Source of the DNA: Gallionella sp.
GTDB taxonomy: Bacteria > Pseudomonadota > Gammaproteobacteria > Burkholderiales > Gallionellaceae
Reading direction: 5' to 3'
Assembly (NCBI GenBank): GCA_028699065.1
Contig: JAQVVH010000001.1
Location: 186,001-250,000 of the forward strand
Length of the DNA stretch: 64,000 nucleotides
The position numbers and the translations under genes are program-made. Position 1 is the stretch's first letter. Every line of letters starts with the position of its first letter. The notes under the pieces are model-generated. The model was not told the origin of the DNA, did no database searches, and was given only the letters and a program-made list of their open reading frames with translations. This document shows, one piece after another, positions 19,156 through 30,035 of this stretch.

Positions 19156-21675
19156 TCACTGGAGTTGATCGAGCATATTCCGGGCGGCAACACGCTGCTC
19201 GTCATCGCCCTCAGTCATAGCTTCTTCCAGCACTTCACGCGCACCGGCAAGATCACCCATTTCGCGGTAAGCCCGCGCCAGATCCAGCTTGGTCTGCACG
19301 TCATACCATGCGGGAGGCTTTTCTTCCGCGACGTTTCCGGAAGCTGACGGCACGTCTTCCAGGCTCAAACTGATTTCACCCAGCCCGGGAATCTGGGATG
19401 CCTGAGCGGTCTTGGAAACGACCGGAGTTTCGGCAGGTTCATCCAGCTTGAAATCAATATCAAAGGCCAGCGGAGCATCATCCGCCACACTACCAAGCGG
19501 CTGCATTTCGTCGGATGCAGGTTCAGACTCCTGCGCTGGCACAGACGGCGACAATGCGGTTTCCGACTGCCCCACACTTCCGCCTGCAAGCAAATGCGTG
19601 GCGCCCATGGATGCCATCAGACTGTCCAGATCGGCATCCCCTTCCAAATCGGGAATCGCGACTTCTTTGGATCCGTCTCCGAGATCAGGCGCAGAATCCC
19701 CCATGGCACCGAGATCGAAATCCAACGCCTCTTCTTTTCCGGGGCGTACGGGCACGCCTGCCGACACGGGCGTTGCCATGATCTGAGTCGCACTTGCGGC
19801 ATCTTCCTTGTGAATTCCGGCATACAAGGGATTGGCAGGCTCCAGCATACGACCCTGAGCCTGTACCTGAGCCCATTCGGCAGCCTCAAGCTGGCCATGC
19901 ACACTCCCCGCCATCGCTGCAAACGCAGGTAAGTTTTTGCTGGCCGCATACACGCCGAACAATTTCAGGATGAGCTGACTGTCGGCAGGCGTCTGAGCCA
20001 ACGCGTCCTTGAGAATTTTTTCCGCCTGCGGATAGCGACCAAAATTGAGATAGAGATCGGCTTCGCTGAGCGGATCAATACCGGCTGACGCATGAGACTC
20101 AGGCACCGCCTGGAGATGAGTAAAGTCGCCGCCATCCTCCAGTCTGTTGAGTGTATCGGACGCCGGAGCGGCGGCCGAAACCTCGGGGAAGTCATCATCG
20201 AATTCGAGATTGCTATCGATATCCGCGGCCTGCTTGCGGCGACGCCACACGCTATAGCCCAGCCCGCCCGCTCCCAGCAGAATCACAGCAGCTCCCGCAG
20301 CCAGATAAACAGGTTCCTCGAGCAACATATCGATGAACGTGGGCTCGACCACGGGCGCAGGCGCCGGAACGGGGCGCGGTTTTTTAACCGGCGGGGCCGC
20401 TTTGACGGCGCTTGCGGCTTCCGGCGCACTGGCGGGCTGGGTCAGCGCGGCCATTTCAGACTTGAGCTCGGCGAGCCTGCGCATATCCTCAAGATTCTTC
20501 TCGAGCAGAGCCTGGCGGGAAGCCTCTTCCTTGCGCGCTTTGCTGTCGGCAATCCGGTTTTCCTGGGCAGAATCTGCGCGCTCAGCCACAGTTCCCTTGC
20601 CGCCGGCATTGACCTGATCGCCCGGGACATCACCTTTGGAGAGCGTCAGCACCTCTTTGGCCGACTCGCTGGCAACAGGAGCCTTATCCGCCACCGCACT
20701 GGAAATCTGGCCGCCGGCTTGCTGCTGTGCAGCCTCAGCCACCGCTGAAGATGCAGGCGCAGCACTCGCCAACCGCTGCCGGTAAGCATTCCAATCAGCC
20801 ACTTGGGCGCGGATTTCCCGAACCGCCTCGGCCTGTTCAACTACAGCCAAATCATCGGCATCCGGCAAGCGCAAAATTTTTCCGGCCCGCACACGGTTCA
20901 TATTTTTGCCATCAAACTGCTGGGCGTTTACACGATACAGCGCCAACAACATCCGCTCCAGGCTCACATCCTCGGGCTTGTACTGCGCCGCAATGGCGCG
21001 CAGCGTATCTCCACGCTTTAAGGTCACGGGCGGCAGCGCAGCGGCTTGTGCCGGCTTGGCTGGCGCCACTTTCTTCTCTTCTGCGGGAGAACGATCAACG
21101 GCAGCGAGTGGCGCCGGTTTTTCCGTCACGACTTCAGCGGTCGGCTTCGCAGGCAACGGCGCTTTATCTGCAGAAGCCTCCAGTGCGGATTCGGATGGTT
21201 GTGGCGTTGTGCTCAGCGCCGAAGCCGCTTCGGGCAGGATCACAGGTTCGGCCTGGGCCGCCTCAGGCTGCGCAGCCATGTAACCCGGCGGGTCCAGAAG
21301 GAAAGTATATTCACGCAACAAACGACCGGAGGCCCAGCTCAAATCCACCAGCAAACTGACGAAGGGATCGTTGACCGGCTGTTCACTGCGAACTTCGAGA
21401 AACGCTGCACCGTTGGCGTGATAGTCCAGTTTGAAGCTGTACTTGTTGGCGTGGGGAAATTCCAAGCCGGCACCCGTGTAGGCATCCGGTGAAGCCAATC
21501 GGGCAACCAGACTGGCTTTTTCCATCTTGCCCACGGCCAACAGCTCGATTTCAGCCTTGAGCGGCTGTCCCAGCGCGGACATCACCTGAATGCCCCCCAT
21601 GCCCAAGGCGGACACGGATGCCGCAAGCAGCATCCCCATCATTCCCAGCAAGAGTTTCAACAGTGATCTAGGCAC
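19156..21675 (-). CDS. fimV: FimV-type peptidoglycan-binding pilus assembly protein
   Basis: A large inner-membrane protein known in Pseudomonas for polar assembly of the type IV pilus secretin and for type II secretion. A GTG start at 21675 is chosen because AAAGGA sits 7 bases upstream; it gives 839 residues and a clean signal peptide (LLKLLLGMMGMLLAASVSALG). Then come the FimV N-terminal domain (GMGGIQVMSALGQPLKAEI), an Ala/Pro-rich linker, a LysM domain (about 217-272), a coiled region, one membrane helix (PVYLAAGAAVILLGAGGLGY, near 480), an acidic cytoplasmic region, and the FimV C-terminal TPR motif (LDLARAYREMGDLAGAREVL). Terminator hairpins bound it on both sides. Confidence 0.9.
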   Translation of the reverse strand: MPRSLLKLLLGMMGMLLAASVSALGMGGIQVMSALGQPLKAEIELLAVGKMEKASLVARLASPDAYTGAGLEFPHANKYSFKLDYHANGAAFLEVRSEQPVNDPFVSLLVDLSWASGRLLREYTFLLDPPGYMAAQPEAAQAEPVILPEAASALSTTPQPSESALEASADKAPLPAKPTAEVVTEKPAPLAAVDRSPAEEKKVAPAKPAQAAALPPVTLKRGDTLRAIAAQYKPEDVSLERMLLALYRVNAQQFDGKNMNRVRAGKILRLPDADDLAVVEQAEAVREIRAQVADWNAYRQRLASAAPASSAVAEAAQQQAGGQISSAVADKAPVASESAKEVLTLSKGDVPGDQVNAGGKGTVAERADSAQENRIADSKARKEEASRQALLEKNLEDMRRLAELKSEMAALTQPASAPEAASAVKAAPPVKKPRPVPAPAPVVEPTFIDMLLEEPVYLAAGAAVILLGAGGLGYSVWRRRKQAADIDSNLEFDDDFPEVSAAAPASDTLNRLEDGGDFTHLQAVPESHASAGIDPLSEADLYLNFGRYPQAEKILKDALAQTPADSQLILKLFGVYAASKNLPAFAAMAGSVHGQLEAAEWAQVQAQGRMLEPANPLYAGIHKEDAASATQIMATPVSAGVPVRPGKEEALDFDLGAMGDSAPDLGDGSKEVAIPDLEGDADLDSLMASMGATHLLAGGSVGQSETALSPSVPAQESEPASDEMQPLGSVADDAPLAFDIDFKLDEPAETPVVSKTAQASQIPGLGEISLSLEDVPSASGNVAEEKPPAWYDVQTKLDLARAYREMGDLAGAREVLEEAMTEGDDEQRVAARNMLDQLQ

Positions 21676-21720
21676 GTGGCCGTCCTTTCGCTTTGGGCTA
21701 CAGAACAAAAATAACATCAT

Positions 21721-21748
21721 GGGCTTATCGGCACAAGCTGATAAGCCC
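21721..21748 (-). terminator. Hairpin terminator between asd and fimV
   Basis: GGGCTTATC and GATAAGCCC form a 9-bp stem that extends inward by about three more pairs, including one G-T pair, around an ACAA loop. On the minus strand it is followed a few bases later by TTATTTTTG. It probably ends the leu-asd transcript and separates fimV. Confidence 0.75.
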
Positions 21749-21769
21749 TGACAACAAGGTAAGCTCCCC

Positions 21770-22792
21770 TCAATCGAGATATTTTTCGATCAGGATTTCC
21801 GCAATCTGCACACTGTTCAGCGCGGCGCCCTTGCGCACATTGTCGCTCACCACCCACAGATTCAATCCCAACGGATGCGAGATATCTTCGCGGATGCGGC
21901 CCACATAGGTCGCATCGTTGCCGGCTGCCTCGACGGGCGTCGGGTAACCGCCCGGTTCGCGCTTGTCCATGACCTCGACGCCGGGGGCTTTTTCCAGCAG
22001 GGCGCGCGCTTCCTCAGCGGTGATTTTCTTGCGGGTCTCGATATGCACGGCTTCGGAATGGCCGTAAAACACCGGCACGCGCACAGCGGTCGGGTTCACC
22101 TCGATGCTGTCGTCCTCCATGATTTTCCGGGTTTCCCAGACCATCTTCATTTCTTCCTTGGTATAGCCATTCTCAAGGAAAACATCGATGTGCGGCAGCA
22201 CGTTAAAGGCAATGCGCTTGGGATAAACCTCAACAACCACATCCTGATGATTGAACAATGCCCGGGTCTGGTCGGCGAGCTCGTCAATCGCCTCCTTGCC
22301 GGTGCCCGACACGGCCTGATAAGTCGCCACGTTGATGCGCGCAATACCCACGGCATCCTGAATCGGTTTAAGCGCAACCAGCATCTGGATCGTGGAACAG
22401 TTGGGATTAGCGATGATGCCGCGATTCTTGTACTGCGCGATGGCATGCGGATTAACTTCCGGCACCACCAGCGGAATGTCGCGGTCGTAGCGGAAATGCG
22501 CCGTATTGTCGATCACCACGCAACCTGCGGCGGCCGCGATAGGCGCATATTTTTCCGAAACGCTACCGCCCGCGGAAAACAATCCGATCTGCGCTTTGGC
22601 AAAATCGAAATCGTCGACATTCAGAACCGTCAGCTCCTTTCCCTTGAAAGTGACCGTCGAACCGGCCGAGCGACTGGATGCCAGCGGATAAAGATTGCGC
22701 ACCGGAAAGTTGCGCTGCTCCAGAATGGACAGCATCGCTTCGCCAACGGCGCCGGTTGCGCCCAGAATACATACGTCAAATTGTTTGCTCAT
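21770..22792 (-). CDS. asd: Aspartate-semialdehyde dehydrogenase
   Basis: Reduces aspartyl phosphate to the semialdehyde for lysine, threonine, methionine and diaminopimelate synthesis. ATG 22792 (MSKQFDVCILGATGAVGE) has GGAAAA upstream; the track start is a TTG four codons earlier. The 340 residues show the NADP loop GATGAVG, the catalytic Cys in IANPNCSTIQM near residue 130, and the RVPVFYGHSEAVHIE region near 240. It lies 27 bases after leuB. The leuB-asd-fimV-truA order is shared with many gamma- and betaproteobacteria. Confidence 0.96.
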   Translation of the reverse strand: MSKQFDVCILGATGAVGEAMLSILEQRNFPVRNLYPLASSRSAGSTVTFKGKELTVLNVDDFDFAKAQIGLFSAGGSVSEKYAPIAAAAGCVVIDNTAHFRYDRDIPLVVPEVNPHAIAQYKNRGIIANPNCSTIQMLVALKPIQDAVGIARINVATYQAVSGTGKEAIDELADQTRALFNHQDVVVEVYPKRIAFNVLPHIDVFLENGYTKEEMKMVWETRKIMEDDSIEVNPTAVRVPVFYGHSEAVHIETRKKITAEEARALLEKAPGVEVMDKREPGGYPTPVEAAGNDATYVGRIREDISHPLGLNLWVVSDNVRKGAALNSVQIAEILIEKYLD

Positions 22793-22819
22793 GACTTTTT
22801 CCAAATACAGTTCAATCGA

Positions 22820-23884
22820 TTAAAGCGCGGCGACAACCGCATCGCCCATCGCATTACAGCCCACGCGGTTCGTGCCTTCGGTATGGATATCGCCGGTGCG
22901 ATAGCCCTGTACCAGCGCCTGTTTCACCGCATTCTCGATGCGCGTGGCGCTGGCTTCATCCGCGAAGGTATAGCGCAGCATCATCGCCACCGACAAAATA
23001 GTCGCCAACGGATTGGCCAGATCCCTGCCCGCAATATCCGGCGCAGAACCGTGGCTGGGCTCGTACATGCCCTTGTTGTTTTCATCCAGCGAAGCGGAAG
23101 GCAGCATGCCGATCGAGCCCGTCAGCATCGAGGCTTCATCCGACAGAATGTCACCGAAGATATTGCCCGTCACCACCACGTCAAACTGCTTGGGCGCACG
23201 CACCAGTTGCATGGCGGCGTTGTCCACATACATGTGCGAAAGCTCCACTTCCGGGTAATCGCGGGCGACTTCGATCATCACCTGACGCCACAGCTCGGTG
23301 GTTTCCAGCACATTGGCCTTGTCCACGGAACACACTTTTTTGTTGCGCTTCATCGCGATGTCAAAAGCCACGCGACCGATGCGGCGCACCTCCGATTCGG
23401 TGTAACGCATGGTGTTGATGCCTTCGCGTTCACCGTTCGCCAGCGTGGAAATCCCGCGCGGCTGACCGAAATAAATATCGCCGGTCAGTTCGCGCACAAT
23501 CATGATGTCCAGCCCGGAAACCACCTCGGGCTTGAGCGTCGAAGCCGAAGCCAGCTCCGGGTACAACAGCGCAGGGCGCAGGTTTGCAAACAAATTCAAT
23601 CCCTTGCGAATGCGTAGCAAGCCGCGCTCGGGACGCAGGGGACGGTCCAGCGTATCGTATTGCGGACCACCCACAGCACCCAGCAAAACCGCGTCGGAAG
23701 CCTGGGCCAGCGCCAGTGTCGATTCCGGCAGCGGATCGCCCTCGGCGTCATAGCCCGCACCACCGATATTCCCGTATTCCATTTCTATTTTCAGGCCATC
23801 GCTGCGCAAAACCTCCAGCACCTTTACCGCCTGCGCAACAATTTCCGTTCCAATGCCATCACCCGGCAATACTGCGATCTTCAT
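22820..23884 (-). CDS. leuB: 3-isopropylmalate dehydrogenase
   Basis: NAD-dependent oxidative decarboxylation of 3-isopropylmalate in leucine synthesis. ATG 23884 ([15 protein letters not shown]) is used; the track start is five codons early. The 354 residues contain the substrate-arginine region [22 protein letters not shown] near 95, [16 protein letters not shown] near 137, and the NAD loop [12 protein letters not shown] near 275. Confidence 0.97.
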   Translation of the reverse strand: MKIAVLPGDGIGTEIVAQAVKVLEVLRSDGLKIEMEYGNIGGAGYDAEGDPLPESTLALAQASDAVLLGAVGGPQYDTLDRPLRPERGLLRIRKGLNLFANLRPALLYPELASASTLKPEVVSGLDIMIVRELTGDIYFGQPRGISTLANGEREGINTMRYTESEVRRIGRVAFDIAMKRNKKVCSVDKANVLETTELWRQVMIEVARDYPEVELSHMYVDNAAMQLVRAPKQFDVVVTGNIFGDILSDEASMLTGSIGMLPSASLDENNKGMYEPSHGSAPDIAGRDLANPLATILSVAMMLRYTFADEASATRIENAVKQALVQGYRTGDIHTEGTNRVGCNAMGDAVVAAL

Positions 23885-23910
23885 AGTTTTTCCAGTCACA
23901 CAAAATTCTC

Positions 23911-24549
23911 TCAGGCATACAGCCAGGGCTGTGCCGCACGATGTTTTTCCTCAAAGCTCTTGATATCGTCCACATGCTGCAGGGTCAGGCCAATATCGTC
24001 GAACCCGTTGAGCAGGCAATGCTTGCGGAAGGCATCGACCTCGAAGGCAATCTCGCGCCCGTCCGGCATCGCGATGACCTGGCGTTCCAGATCGACGGTC
24101 AGCTTGTAACCCTCATTCGCCTCGACCGCTTTGAACAATTCGTCCACGATGGCGGAATCCAGTCGGATCGGCAGCATGCCGTTCTTGAAGCAGTTATTGA
24201 AAAAGATGTCGGCAAAACTCGGCGCAATAATCACACGAAAACCATAATCTTCCAGCGCCCAGGGCGCGTGCTCACGCGAGGAACCGCAGCCGAAATTCTC
24301 GCGCGTCAGCAAAATCTGCGCGCCCTGATAGCGCAGCTGATTGAGCACAAAATCCGGATTCAGCGGACGCTTGCTGTTATCCATGCCCGGCTCGCCGTGA
24401 TCCAGATAACGCCACTCATCAAAAGCATTGGGACCGAAACCCGCCCGCTGGATGGATTTCAGGAACTGCTTGGGAATGATGGCATCGGTATCGACATTGG
24501 CGCGATCCAGCGGCGCCACCAGCCCGTTCAACAAGGTAAATTTCTGCAT
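23911..24549 (-). CDS. leuD: 3-isopropylmalate dehydratase small subunit
   Basis: Partner of LeuC in isomerising 2- to 3-isopropylmalate. The ATG at 24549 ([22 protein letters not shown]) gives 212 residues, the normal size; the track start is 25 codons too early. [12 protein letters not shown] and [17 protein letters not shown] are the swivel-domain signatures. The start overlaps the stop of the small lipoprotein gene as TAATG. Confidence 0.97.
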   Translation of the reverse strand: MQKFTLLNGLVAPLDRANVDTDAIIPKQFLKSIQRAGFGPNAFDEWRYLDHGEPGMDNSKRPLNPDFVLNQLRYQGAQILLTRENFGCGSSREHAPWALEDYGFRVIIAPSFADIFFNNCFKNGMLPIRLDSAIVDELFKAVEANEGYKLTVDLERQVIAMPDGREIAFEVDAFRKHCLLNGFDDIGLTLQHVDDIKSFEEKHRAAQPWLYA

Positions 24550-24668
24550 TACTTGGTCGCCGCCTTTTCGAGTTTTGCGCCACCCGTCTGGATATCCTTG
24601 CCGAGCCCCTCCATCGTGTTGCATGCGGTCAGAAACATGACTGCAAACAGCAAAGCCACTTTTTTCAT
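24549..24668 (-). CDS. Entericidin-like small lipoprotein
   Basis: A 39-residue ORF missed by the track: [20 protein letters not shown], then [19 protein letters not shown]. It has a basic start, a hydrophobic segment and a lipobox LTAC with Cys16 as the lipidated residue, and the short amphipathic tail typical of the EcnA/EcnB entericidin family. A strong AAGGAG lies 7 bases before the ATG. It is inserted between leuC (10-base gap) and leuD (1-base overlap), so it is translated within the leu operon. Entericidins are linked to a stationary-phase antidote/toxin pair in enterics; function here is unknown. Confidence 0.85.
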   Translation of the reverse strand: MKKVALLFAVMFLTACNTMEGLGKDIQTGGAKLEKAATK

Positions 24669-24678
24669 CTTCGTCTCC

Positions 24679-26082
24679 TTACAGTGTGCCGACATCAACA
24701 AAATGTCCGGCGATAGCTGCCGCAGCCGCCATTTCCGGACTCACCAGATGGGTCCGACCACCTTGCCCCTGACGCCCCTCAAAATTCCGGTTGGACGTCG
24801 AAGCACAGCGCTCGCCCGGCGCGAGACGGTCATCGTTCATTGCAAGACACATCGAACAGCCCGGATCGCGCCATTCAAATCCCGCCTCGATAAAAATCCT
24901 GTCCAGCCCCTCGCGCTCGGCCTGCGCCTTCACCAGCCCGGAACCCGGCACGACCATCGCCAGTTTGACGCTGGCCGCTACTTTTCGCCCCTTCGCCACG
25001 GCTGCCGCGGCGCGCATATCCTCGATCCGGCCGTTCGTGCAGGAACCGATAAAGACTTTGTCGATGTTGATTTGATTGATCGGCGTGTTCGCCTGCAACC
25101 CCATGTATTGCAGGGCACGCTCCCAGTCGCCGCGCTTCACGGCATCCGGCGCATTGACGGGATCGGGAACCCGACCATCAATGGATACCACCATTTCGGG
25201 CGATGTACCCCAGGTCACCTGCGGGCGAATCGCGCCCGCATCCAGTTCGAGCACCGTGTCGAATTGCGCGCCCTCATCCGAACGCAAGGTCCGCCAGTAA
25301 GTCACGGCGGCTTCCCAAAGGTTAGCTTGCGGCGCGTAGGGACGCCCTTTCAAATACTCGATCGTAATGTCATCCACAGCCACCATGCCGGCACGCGCGC
25401 CCGCCTCGATCGCCATGTTGCACAAAGTCATGCGGCCCTCCATGCTGAGACCGCGCACCGTCGAGCCCGCAAATTCCATGGCATAACCAGTGCCGCCCGC
25501 CGTGCCGATTCTGCCGATAACCGCGAGTGCCATATCCTTGGCCGTCACCCCTTTGCCGAGCGCCCCCTCAACCCTGACCAGCATCGCTTTGGATTTCTTC
25601 GCGACCAAACATTGTGTCGCCATCACATGCTCGACTTCGGAAGTGCCGATGCCGTGCGCCAGCGCGGCAAACGCGCCATGCGTACTGGTGTGGGAATCGC
25701 CGCAAACCACCGTCATACCCGGCAGTGTCGCCCCCTGCTCCGGGCCCATAACATGGACCACGCCCTGGCGAATGTCGCCCATTTTGAATTCCGTAATACC
25801 GAATTCGGCACAGTTGGCATCCAGCGTTTCAACCTGCAGACGCGAAATCGGATCGGCAATCCCGGCCGCCCGATTGGCTGTCGGCACATTGTGATCCGGC
25901 ACCGCCAGCATCGAGACTGTTCGCCATGGCTGACGACGCGCCAGCTTCAGCCCTTCGAAGGCCTGCGGGCTGGTCACTTCATGCACCAATTGCCGGTCAA
26001 TATAAATGAGTGCGGTGCCATCGGCTTCCTGCCGCACCACGTGAGAATCCCAGAGTTTGTCGTATAAAGTTTTTGCGCTCAT
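24679..26082 (-). CDS. leuC: 3-isopropylmalate dehydratase large subunit
   Basis: Aconitase-family 4Fe-4S subunit of isopropylmalate isomerase. The 467 residues contain the cluster cysteines in [16 protein letters not shown] near residue 347 and [11 protein letters not shown] near 407, and the [21 protein letters not shown] stretch near 125. It is 26 bases downstream of an MFS gene and leads the leuC-lipoprotein-leuD-leuB-asd set. No leader peptide rich in Leu codons is seen nearby. Confidence 0.97.
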   Translation of the reverse strand: MSAKTLYDKLWDSHVVRQEADGTALIYIDRQLVHEVTSPQAFEGLKLARRQPWRTVSMLAVPDHNVPTANRAAGIADPISRLQVETLDANCAEFGITEFKMGDIRQGVVHVMGPEQGATLPGMTVVCGDSHTSTHGAFAALAHGIGTSEVEHVMATQCLVAKKSKAMLVRVEGALGKGVTAKDMALAVIGRIGTAGGTGYAMEFAGSTVRGLSMEGRMTLCNMAIEAGARAGMVAVDDITIEYLKGRPYAPQANLWEAAVTYWRTLRSDEGAQFDTVLELDAGAIRPQVTWGTSPEMVVSIDGRVPDPVNAPDAVKRGDWERALQYMGLQANTPINQINIDKVFIGSCTNGRIEDMRAAAAVAKGRKVAASVKLAMVVPGSGLVKAQAEREGLDRIFIEAGFEWRDPGCSMCLAMNDDRLAPGERCASTSNRNFEGRQGQGGRTHLVSPEMAAAAAIAGHFVDVGTL

Positions 26083-26108
26083 GCCTGCACCTTGTTCAAG
26101 GCGCGGGA

Positions 26109-27278
26109 TTATGCCACAGCCCGTGCCTGATCCGCCATGCCGGGGCGCTGCCAGCGCAACAGTAAGATTCCGGTGAGTGCTGCCAGAGCGCTCATACTAA
26201 AGAGCACTTCGGGCCCCCAAAGCTCCCAGACCGGGCCGCTGGTCAGGCTACCCAGCATGCCGCCAGCGCCGTAGGTCAGGCTGCCGAAAAGGGCCTGCCC
26301 CCGGGCCTGATGGCGACCGCGAAAGTATTCGTGGACCAGCCCGACCGAGGCCGCGTGAAAAGCACCAAACGTTAGGGCATGCAATATCTGGGCAAAAAGC
26401 ACCCAGACAATCGCATCCACCAGCCATGCGATCATCAGGAAGCGTACAACCGCCGCAAGCAAACTGATCTGCAGCAGGCGGACAAAACTGAAATGACGCA
26501 TCAGGCGCGGCATCAGGAAAAACACCCCGATTTCGCAAATCACCCCCAGTGCCCACAAGCCACCCACCATGCCTTTTGAATAACCGTGCTCCACAAGATA
26601 GATGGAGTAGAAGGTGTAGTAAGGCCCGTGCGCCATCGCCATGAGAAAACAGGCCCCGAACAGGGTAAGCACTACCGGCTGAAAGAATATCTGGCGGATG
26701 GGCTGATGATCGGTAGCATGCGGATGCGCCTGGGTCGCGGGAATGAGCCGCGAAAACAGCAGAATACCGAGCTCGCACACCAGTCCTGCCCACAGCAGCC
26801 AGGCGATGGCAATGTAATCGAAGGCGTAGCCCAGTCCTAAAACAGTAGCGATGAAGCCGAGCGATCCCCAGGAACGAATCCGGCCGTAATGCGAGGCGTT
26901 GCCGCCCAGCCAGGTCAGCGTTGTCGCCTCCACCAGCGGCATCGAAGCGCTCCAGAAAAAACTCATCAGCGCGAGGACCAGCAGCATTCCCCAGAAGCTG
27001 GTGGTCAGGAAAACGCCCAGATAAAACAGGAGGCTCAGTCCCGCCGCCACCTGAACAATCAACAAACGTTGTCCCGAGTGATCGGCCAGCCAGCCCCAGA
27101 GATTCGGCGCAATCATACGCATCACAGGCTGGACCGCCATGAGAATGCCAATATCAATCGCGCTGAAATGCAGGGATTTTAGGTAAAGACTCCAGTAGGG
27201 CGCGAACATCCCCACGAAGGCGTAGTAGAAAAAATAGAAGCCGGCGAGCCGCCAGTAGTAATTCTTGTGTGAGTCCAT
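26109..27278 (-). CDS. MFS transporter, HcaT / phenylpropionate-permease-like family
   Basis: A polytopic inner-membrane protein of about twelve hydrophobic helices, 389 residues from ATG 27278 ([20 protein letters not shown]); GTG 27311 and ATG 27305 are other possible starts, and none has a strong ribosome binding site. [19 protein letters not shown] is typical of the MFS_1-like group that includes E. coli HcaT. The substrate cannot be told from sequence. It diverges from grpE and precedes leuC by 26 bases, so it may share the leu transcript. Confidence 0.75.
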   Translation of the reverse strand: MDSHKNYYWRLAGFYFFYYAFVGMFAPYWSLYLKSLHFSAIDIGILMAVQPVMRMIAPNLWGWLADHSGQRLLIVQVAAGLSLLFYLGVFLTTSFWGMLLVLALMSFFWSASMPLVEATTLTWLGGNASHYGRIRSWGSLGFIATVLGLGYAFDYIAIAWLLWAGLVCELGILLFSRLIPATQAHPHATDHQPIRQIFFQPVVLTLFGACFLMAMAHGPYYTFYSIYLVEHGYSKGMVGGLWALGVICEIGVFFLMPRLMRHFSFVRLLQISLLAAVVRFLMIAWLVDAIVWVLFAQILHALTFGAFHAASVGLVHEYFRGRHQARGQALFGSLTYGAGGMLGSLTSGPVWELWGPEVLFSMSALAALTGILLLRWQRPGMADQARAVA

Positions 27279-27333
27279 GATCGGCGAAATTTCTGTCGGC
27301 GCCATTATCACCCAAAAAAAATTGGGGACGCGC

Positions 27334-27361
27334 CTTGAAATCCCGGATAACGACCCAATAA
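27334..27361 (+). promoter_or_regulatory. Sigma-32 (RpoH) heat-shock promoter of grpE
   Basis: CTTGAAA at 27334-27340 and CCCAATAA at 27354-27361 with a 13-base spacer match the RpoH consensus closely. An AGGAGG ribosome binding site and the grpE ATG follow within 30 bases. Confidence 0.88.
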
Positions 27362-27388
27362 AGCGAAAGTCTCAAACAGGAGGAACTC

Positions 27389-27934
27389 ATGTCAGAACAG
27401 GAAAAAGTGGCCGATCCGGCACCGCAAACGGCACAGTCCAGCGGGGAAACCGCCACGGAAAATCAGACCGAAGTCATGCCCAGCCTGGCAGAAATGCTGC
27501 AGGAATCCGAGCGCAAGGCCCAGGAACATTACGATGCCTGGATGTATGCCAAGGCTGAAGGTGAAAACATCCGCCGCCGCGCCGCCGAAGACGTGAGCAA
27601 GGCGCAAAAATTCGCCGTCGAGCGTTTTTCCGGTGAAATGCTGGCGGTGATGGACAGCTTGCAAGCCGGCTTGTCGGTTGAAACCGAGAACGTGGAAAGC
27701 TTTAAGAACGGCATGGAGCTGACACTGAAGCAGCTGTCCAGCGTCTTTGAAAAATTTAACATTGTCGAAGTCAATCCGATCGGCGAAAAACTCGACCCGC
27801 ACAAGCACCAAGCCATCGGCATGCTGGATAGCGACCAGCCGGCCAATACGGTGGTCAGCGTTATGCAAAAGGGCTACACCCTGAATGATCGCGTGCTACG
27901 TCCGGCACTGGTGATGGTTTCAAAGGGACAGTAA
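27389..27934 (+). CDS. grpE: Nucleotide exchange factor GrpE
   Basis: Releases ADP from DnaK during chaperone cycling. The 181 residues have an acidic, disordered N-terminus, a long helix ([20 protein letters not shown]), and the C-terminal beta region with [18 protein letters not shown] and [12 protein letters not shown]. It is preceded by AGGAGG and a sigma-32 promoter, and heads the grpE-dnaK-dnaJ set. Confidence 0.97.
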   Translation: MSEQEKVADPAPQTAQSSGETATENQTEVMPSLAEMLQESERKAQEHYDAWMYAKAEGENIRRRAAEDVSKAQKFAVERFSGEMLAVMDSLQAGLSVETENVESFKNGMELTLKQLSSVFEKFNIVEVNPIGEKLDPHKHQAIGMLDSDQPANTVVSVMQKGYTLNDRVLRPALVMVSKGQ

Positions 27935-27962
27935 GCGCCGGTGGCGGTCCGGGTGAATTGCT

Positions 27963-27990
27963 CTTGAAATAAGCGACACCCGCCCCACCT
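27963..27990 (+). promoter_or_regulatory. Sigma-32 (RpoH) heat-shock promoter of dnaK
   Basis: CTTGAAA (27963-27969) and CCCCACCT (27983-27990) are separated by 13 bases, the same spacing as the grpE promoter. It lies in the grpE-dnaK gap, so dnaK has its own heat-shock start. No CIRCE repeat was seen. Confidence 0.88.
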
Positions 27991-28042
27991 TAGGCTGCAG
28001 CGGATTACGAATACAACCAAATTCAACTGAAAGGACAGCATC

Positions 28043-29971
28043 ATGGGAAAGATTATCGGTATTGACCTCGGCACCACCAACTCTTGCGTCGCCATCATGG
28101 AAGGCGGCAAGAGCAAGGTTATCGAAAATGCGGAAGGCGCACGCACCACACCTTCCATCATTGCCTATATGGAAGATGGCGAGGTACTGGTCGGCGCACC
28201 GGCAAAACGTCAGGCAGTGACCAACCCGCAAAATACCCTGTATGGCGTCAAGCGCCTGATCGGCCGCCGTTTCGAAGAAAAAGCCGTGCAGAAAGACATC
28301 AGCATGGTGCCGTTCGAAATCGTCAAGGCCAAGAATGGCGATGCCTGGGTGAAAGTGCGCGACAAAGAAATCTCGGCACCGGAAGTCTCGGCACAAGTCC
28401 TGATGAAGATGAAAAAGACCGCCGAAGATTACCTCGGCGAACCCGTAACCGAAGCCATTATCACCGTGCCCGCCTACTTCAACGACTCGCAACGTCAAGC
28501 CACCAAGGACGCCGGCCGCATCGCCGGGCTGGAAGTGAAGCGCATCATCAACGAGCCAACCGCGGCGGCGCTGGCCTTTGGTCTGGACAAGCAGGAAGGT
28601 GACCGCAAGATCGCGGTGTATGACCTCGGCGGCGGCACATTCGACATCTCGATCATCGACATCGCCGAAATCGACGGCGAACATCAGTTCGAAGTGCTGT
28701 CCACCAACGGCGATACTTTCCTCGGTGGCGAAGACTTCGACCTGCGCGTGATCGACTACCTGATTGAAGAGTTCAAGAAGGAAAGCGGCGTCGATCTGAA
28801 GAAAGACATGCTGGCGCTGCAACGCCTGAAAGATGCGGCTGAAAAAGCCAAGATCGAGCTATCGTCTTCCCAGCAAACCGAAGTCAACCTGCCCTACATC
28901 ACGGCAGACGCGACTGGTCCGAAGCACCTGGCCGTCAAGATCACCCGTGCCAAGCTGGAAAGCCTGGTCGAAGACCTGATCGCACGCACCATCGAGCCCT
29001 GCAAGATCGCGATGAAGGACGCCGGCGTTTCCACCTCGGACATCTCCGACGTGATTCTGGTCGGCGGTCAGACCCGCATGCCCAAGGTGCAGGAAAAAGT
29101 GAAGGAGTTCTTCGGCAAGGAAGCCCGCAAGGACGTGAACCCTGACGAAGCCGTGGCCGTCGGCGCAGCGATCCAGGGCGGCGTGCTGCAGGGTGAAGTG
29201 AAGGACGTGCTGCTGCTCGACGTGACCCCGCTCAGCCTGGGGATCGAAACCATGGGCGGCGTGATGACCAAGCTGATTCAGAAGAACACCACGATTCCGA
29301 CCAAGGCATCGCAGGTCTTCTCCACCGCCGACGACAACCAATCTGCCGTGACCATCCACGTGCTGCAGGGCGAGCGCGAGATGTCGTCCGGCAACAAGAG
29401 CCTGGGCCAGTTCAACCTGTCCGACATTCCGCCGGCACCGCGCGGTATGCCGCAGATTGAAGTGACCTTCAACATCGACGCCAACGGCATTCTGCACGTC
29501 AGCGCCAAGGACAAGGCCACCAACAAGGAAGCTAACATCACCATCAAGGCCAGCTCCGGCTTGAGTGAAGAGGAAATCCAGCGCATGGTGGCGGACGCCG
29601 AGGCGCATGCCGAAGAAGACAAAAAGGCGATGGAACTGGTCACCGCGCGCAACCAGCTGGACGCGCTGATCCACACGACACAAAAGTCGCTCAAGGAATA
29701 CGGTGAGCAGCTGAGTACCGATGAAAAGTCCGCCATCGAAGCCGCGCTGAAAGAAGCCGAGGAAGTTGTGAAGAGCGACGACAAGGCCGCCATCGAAGCC
29801 AAGACTGAGGCACTGGCAACCGCTGCCCAGAAGCTGGGCGAGAAGATGTACGCCGCCGAGCAGGCCAAGGCCCAGGCAGCAGGCGGTGCCGCACCGGAAT
29901 CCGGCGCCAAGGCTGACGATGGTGACGTGGTGGATGCCGAATTCACCGAAGTCAAAGACGAAAAGAAATAA
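28043..29971 (+). CDS. dnaK: Chaperone DnaK (Hsp70)
   Basis: ATP-driven chaperone. The 642 residues begin [21 protein letters not shown] and include the ATPase signatures [16 protein letters not shown] near 195 and [14 protein letters not shown] near 340, the linker [19 protein letters not shown] near 390, the substrate domain, and a lid ending in the conserved [11 protein letters not shown] tail. A GGAC/AAGGAC ribosome binding site precedes the ATG. dnaJ follows after 64 bases. Confidence 0.99.
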   Translation: MGKIIGIDLGTTNSCVAIMEGGKSKVIENAEGARTTPSIIAYMEDGEVLVGAPAKRQAVTNPQNTLYGVKRLIGRRFEEKAVQKDISMVPFEIVKAKNGDAWVKVRDKEISAPEVSAQVLMKMKKTAEDYLGEPVTEAIITVPAYFNDSQRQATKDAGRIAGLEVKRIINEPTAAALAFGLDKQEGDRKIAVYDLGGGTFDISIIDIAEIDGEHQFEVLSTNGDTFLGGEDFDLRVIDYLIEEFKKESGVDLKKDMLALQRLKDAAEKAKIELSSSQQTEVNLPYITADATGPKHLAVKITRAKLESLVEDLIARTIEPCKIAMKDAGVSTSDISDVILVGGQTRMPKVQEKVKEFFGKEARKDVNPDEAVAVGAAIQGGVLQGEVKDVLLLDVTPLSLGIETMGGVMTKLIQKNTTIPTKASQVFSTADDNQSAVTIHVLQGEREMSSGNKSLGQFNLSDIPPAPRGMPQIEVTFNIDANGILHVSAKDKATNKEANITIKASSGLSEEEIQRMVADAEAHAEEDKKAMELVTARNQLDALIHTTQKSLKEYGEQLSTDEKSAIEAALKEAEEVVKSDDKAAIEAKTEALATAAQKLGEKMYAAEQAKAQAAGGAAPESGAKADDGDVVDAEFTEVKDEKK

Positions 29972-29999
29972 GTCTCACCATCGTTAAAGTTGTAACCGG

Positions 30000-30017
30000 T
30001 GGGGCGCGTGCGCCCCA
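30000..30017 (+). other. Intercistronic hairpin between dnaK and dnaJ
   Basis: TGGGGCGC-GT-GCGCCCCA is an 8-bp perfect inverted repeat without a T-tract. It is probably an mRNA stability or processing element that lowers dnaJ relative to dnaK, not a full terminator. Confidence 0.5.
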
Positions 30018-30035
30018 TCGTCACTTGGAAAAAAC

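Noticed and set aside
21875-23617. 580-residue plus-strand ORF across asd and leuB
   Set aside because: It covers the antisense of two firmly identified genes and shows no domain.
23941-26067. 708-residue plus-strand ORF opposite leuD, the lipoprotein gene and leuC
   Set aside because: Shadow of real genes; low-complexity His/Arg composition and no start signal.
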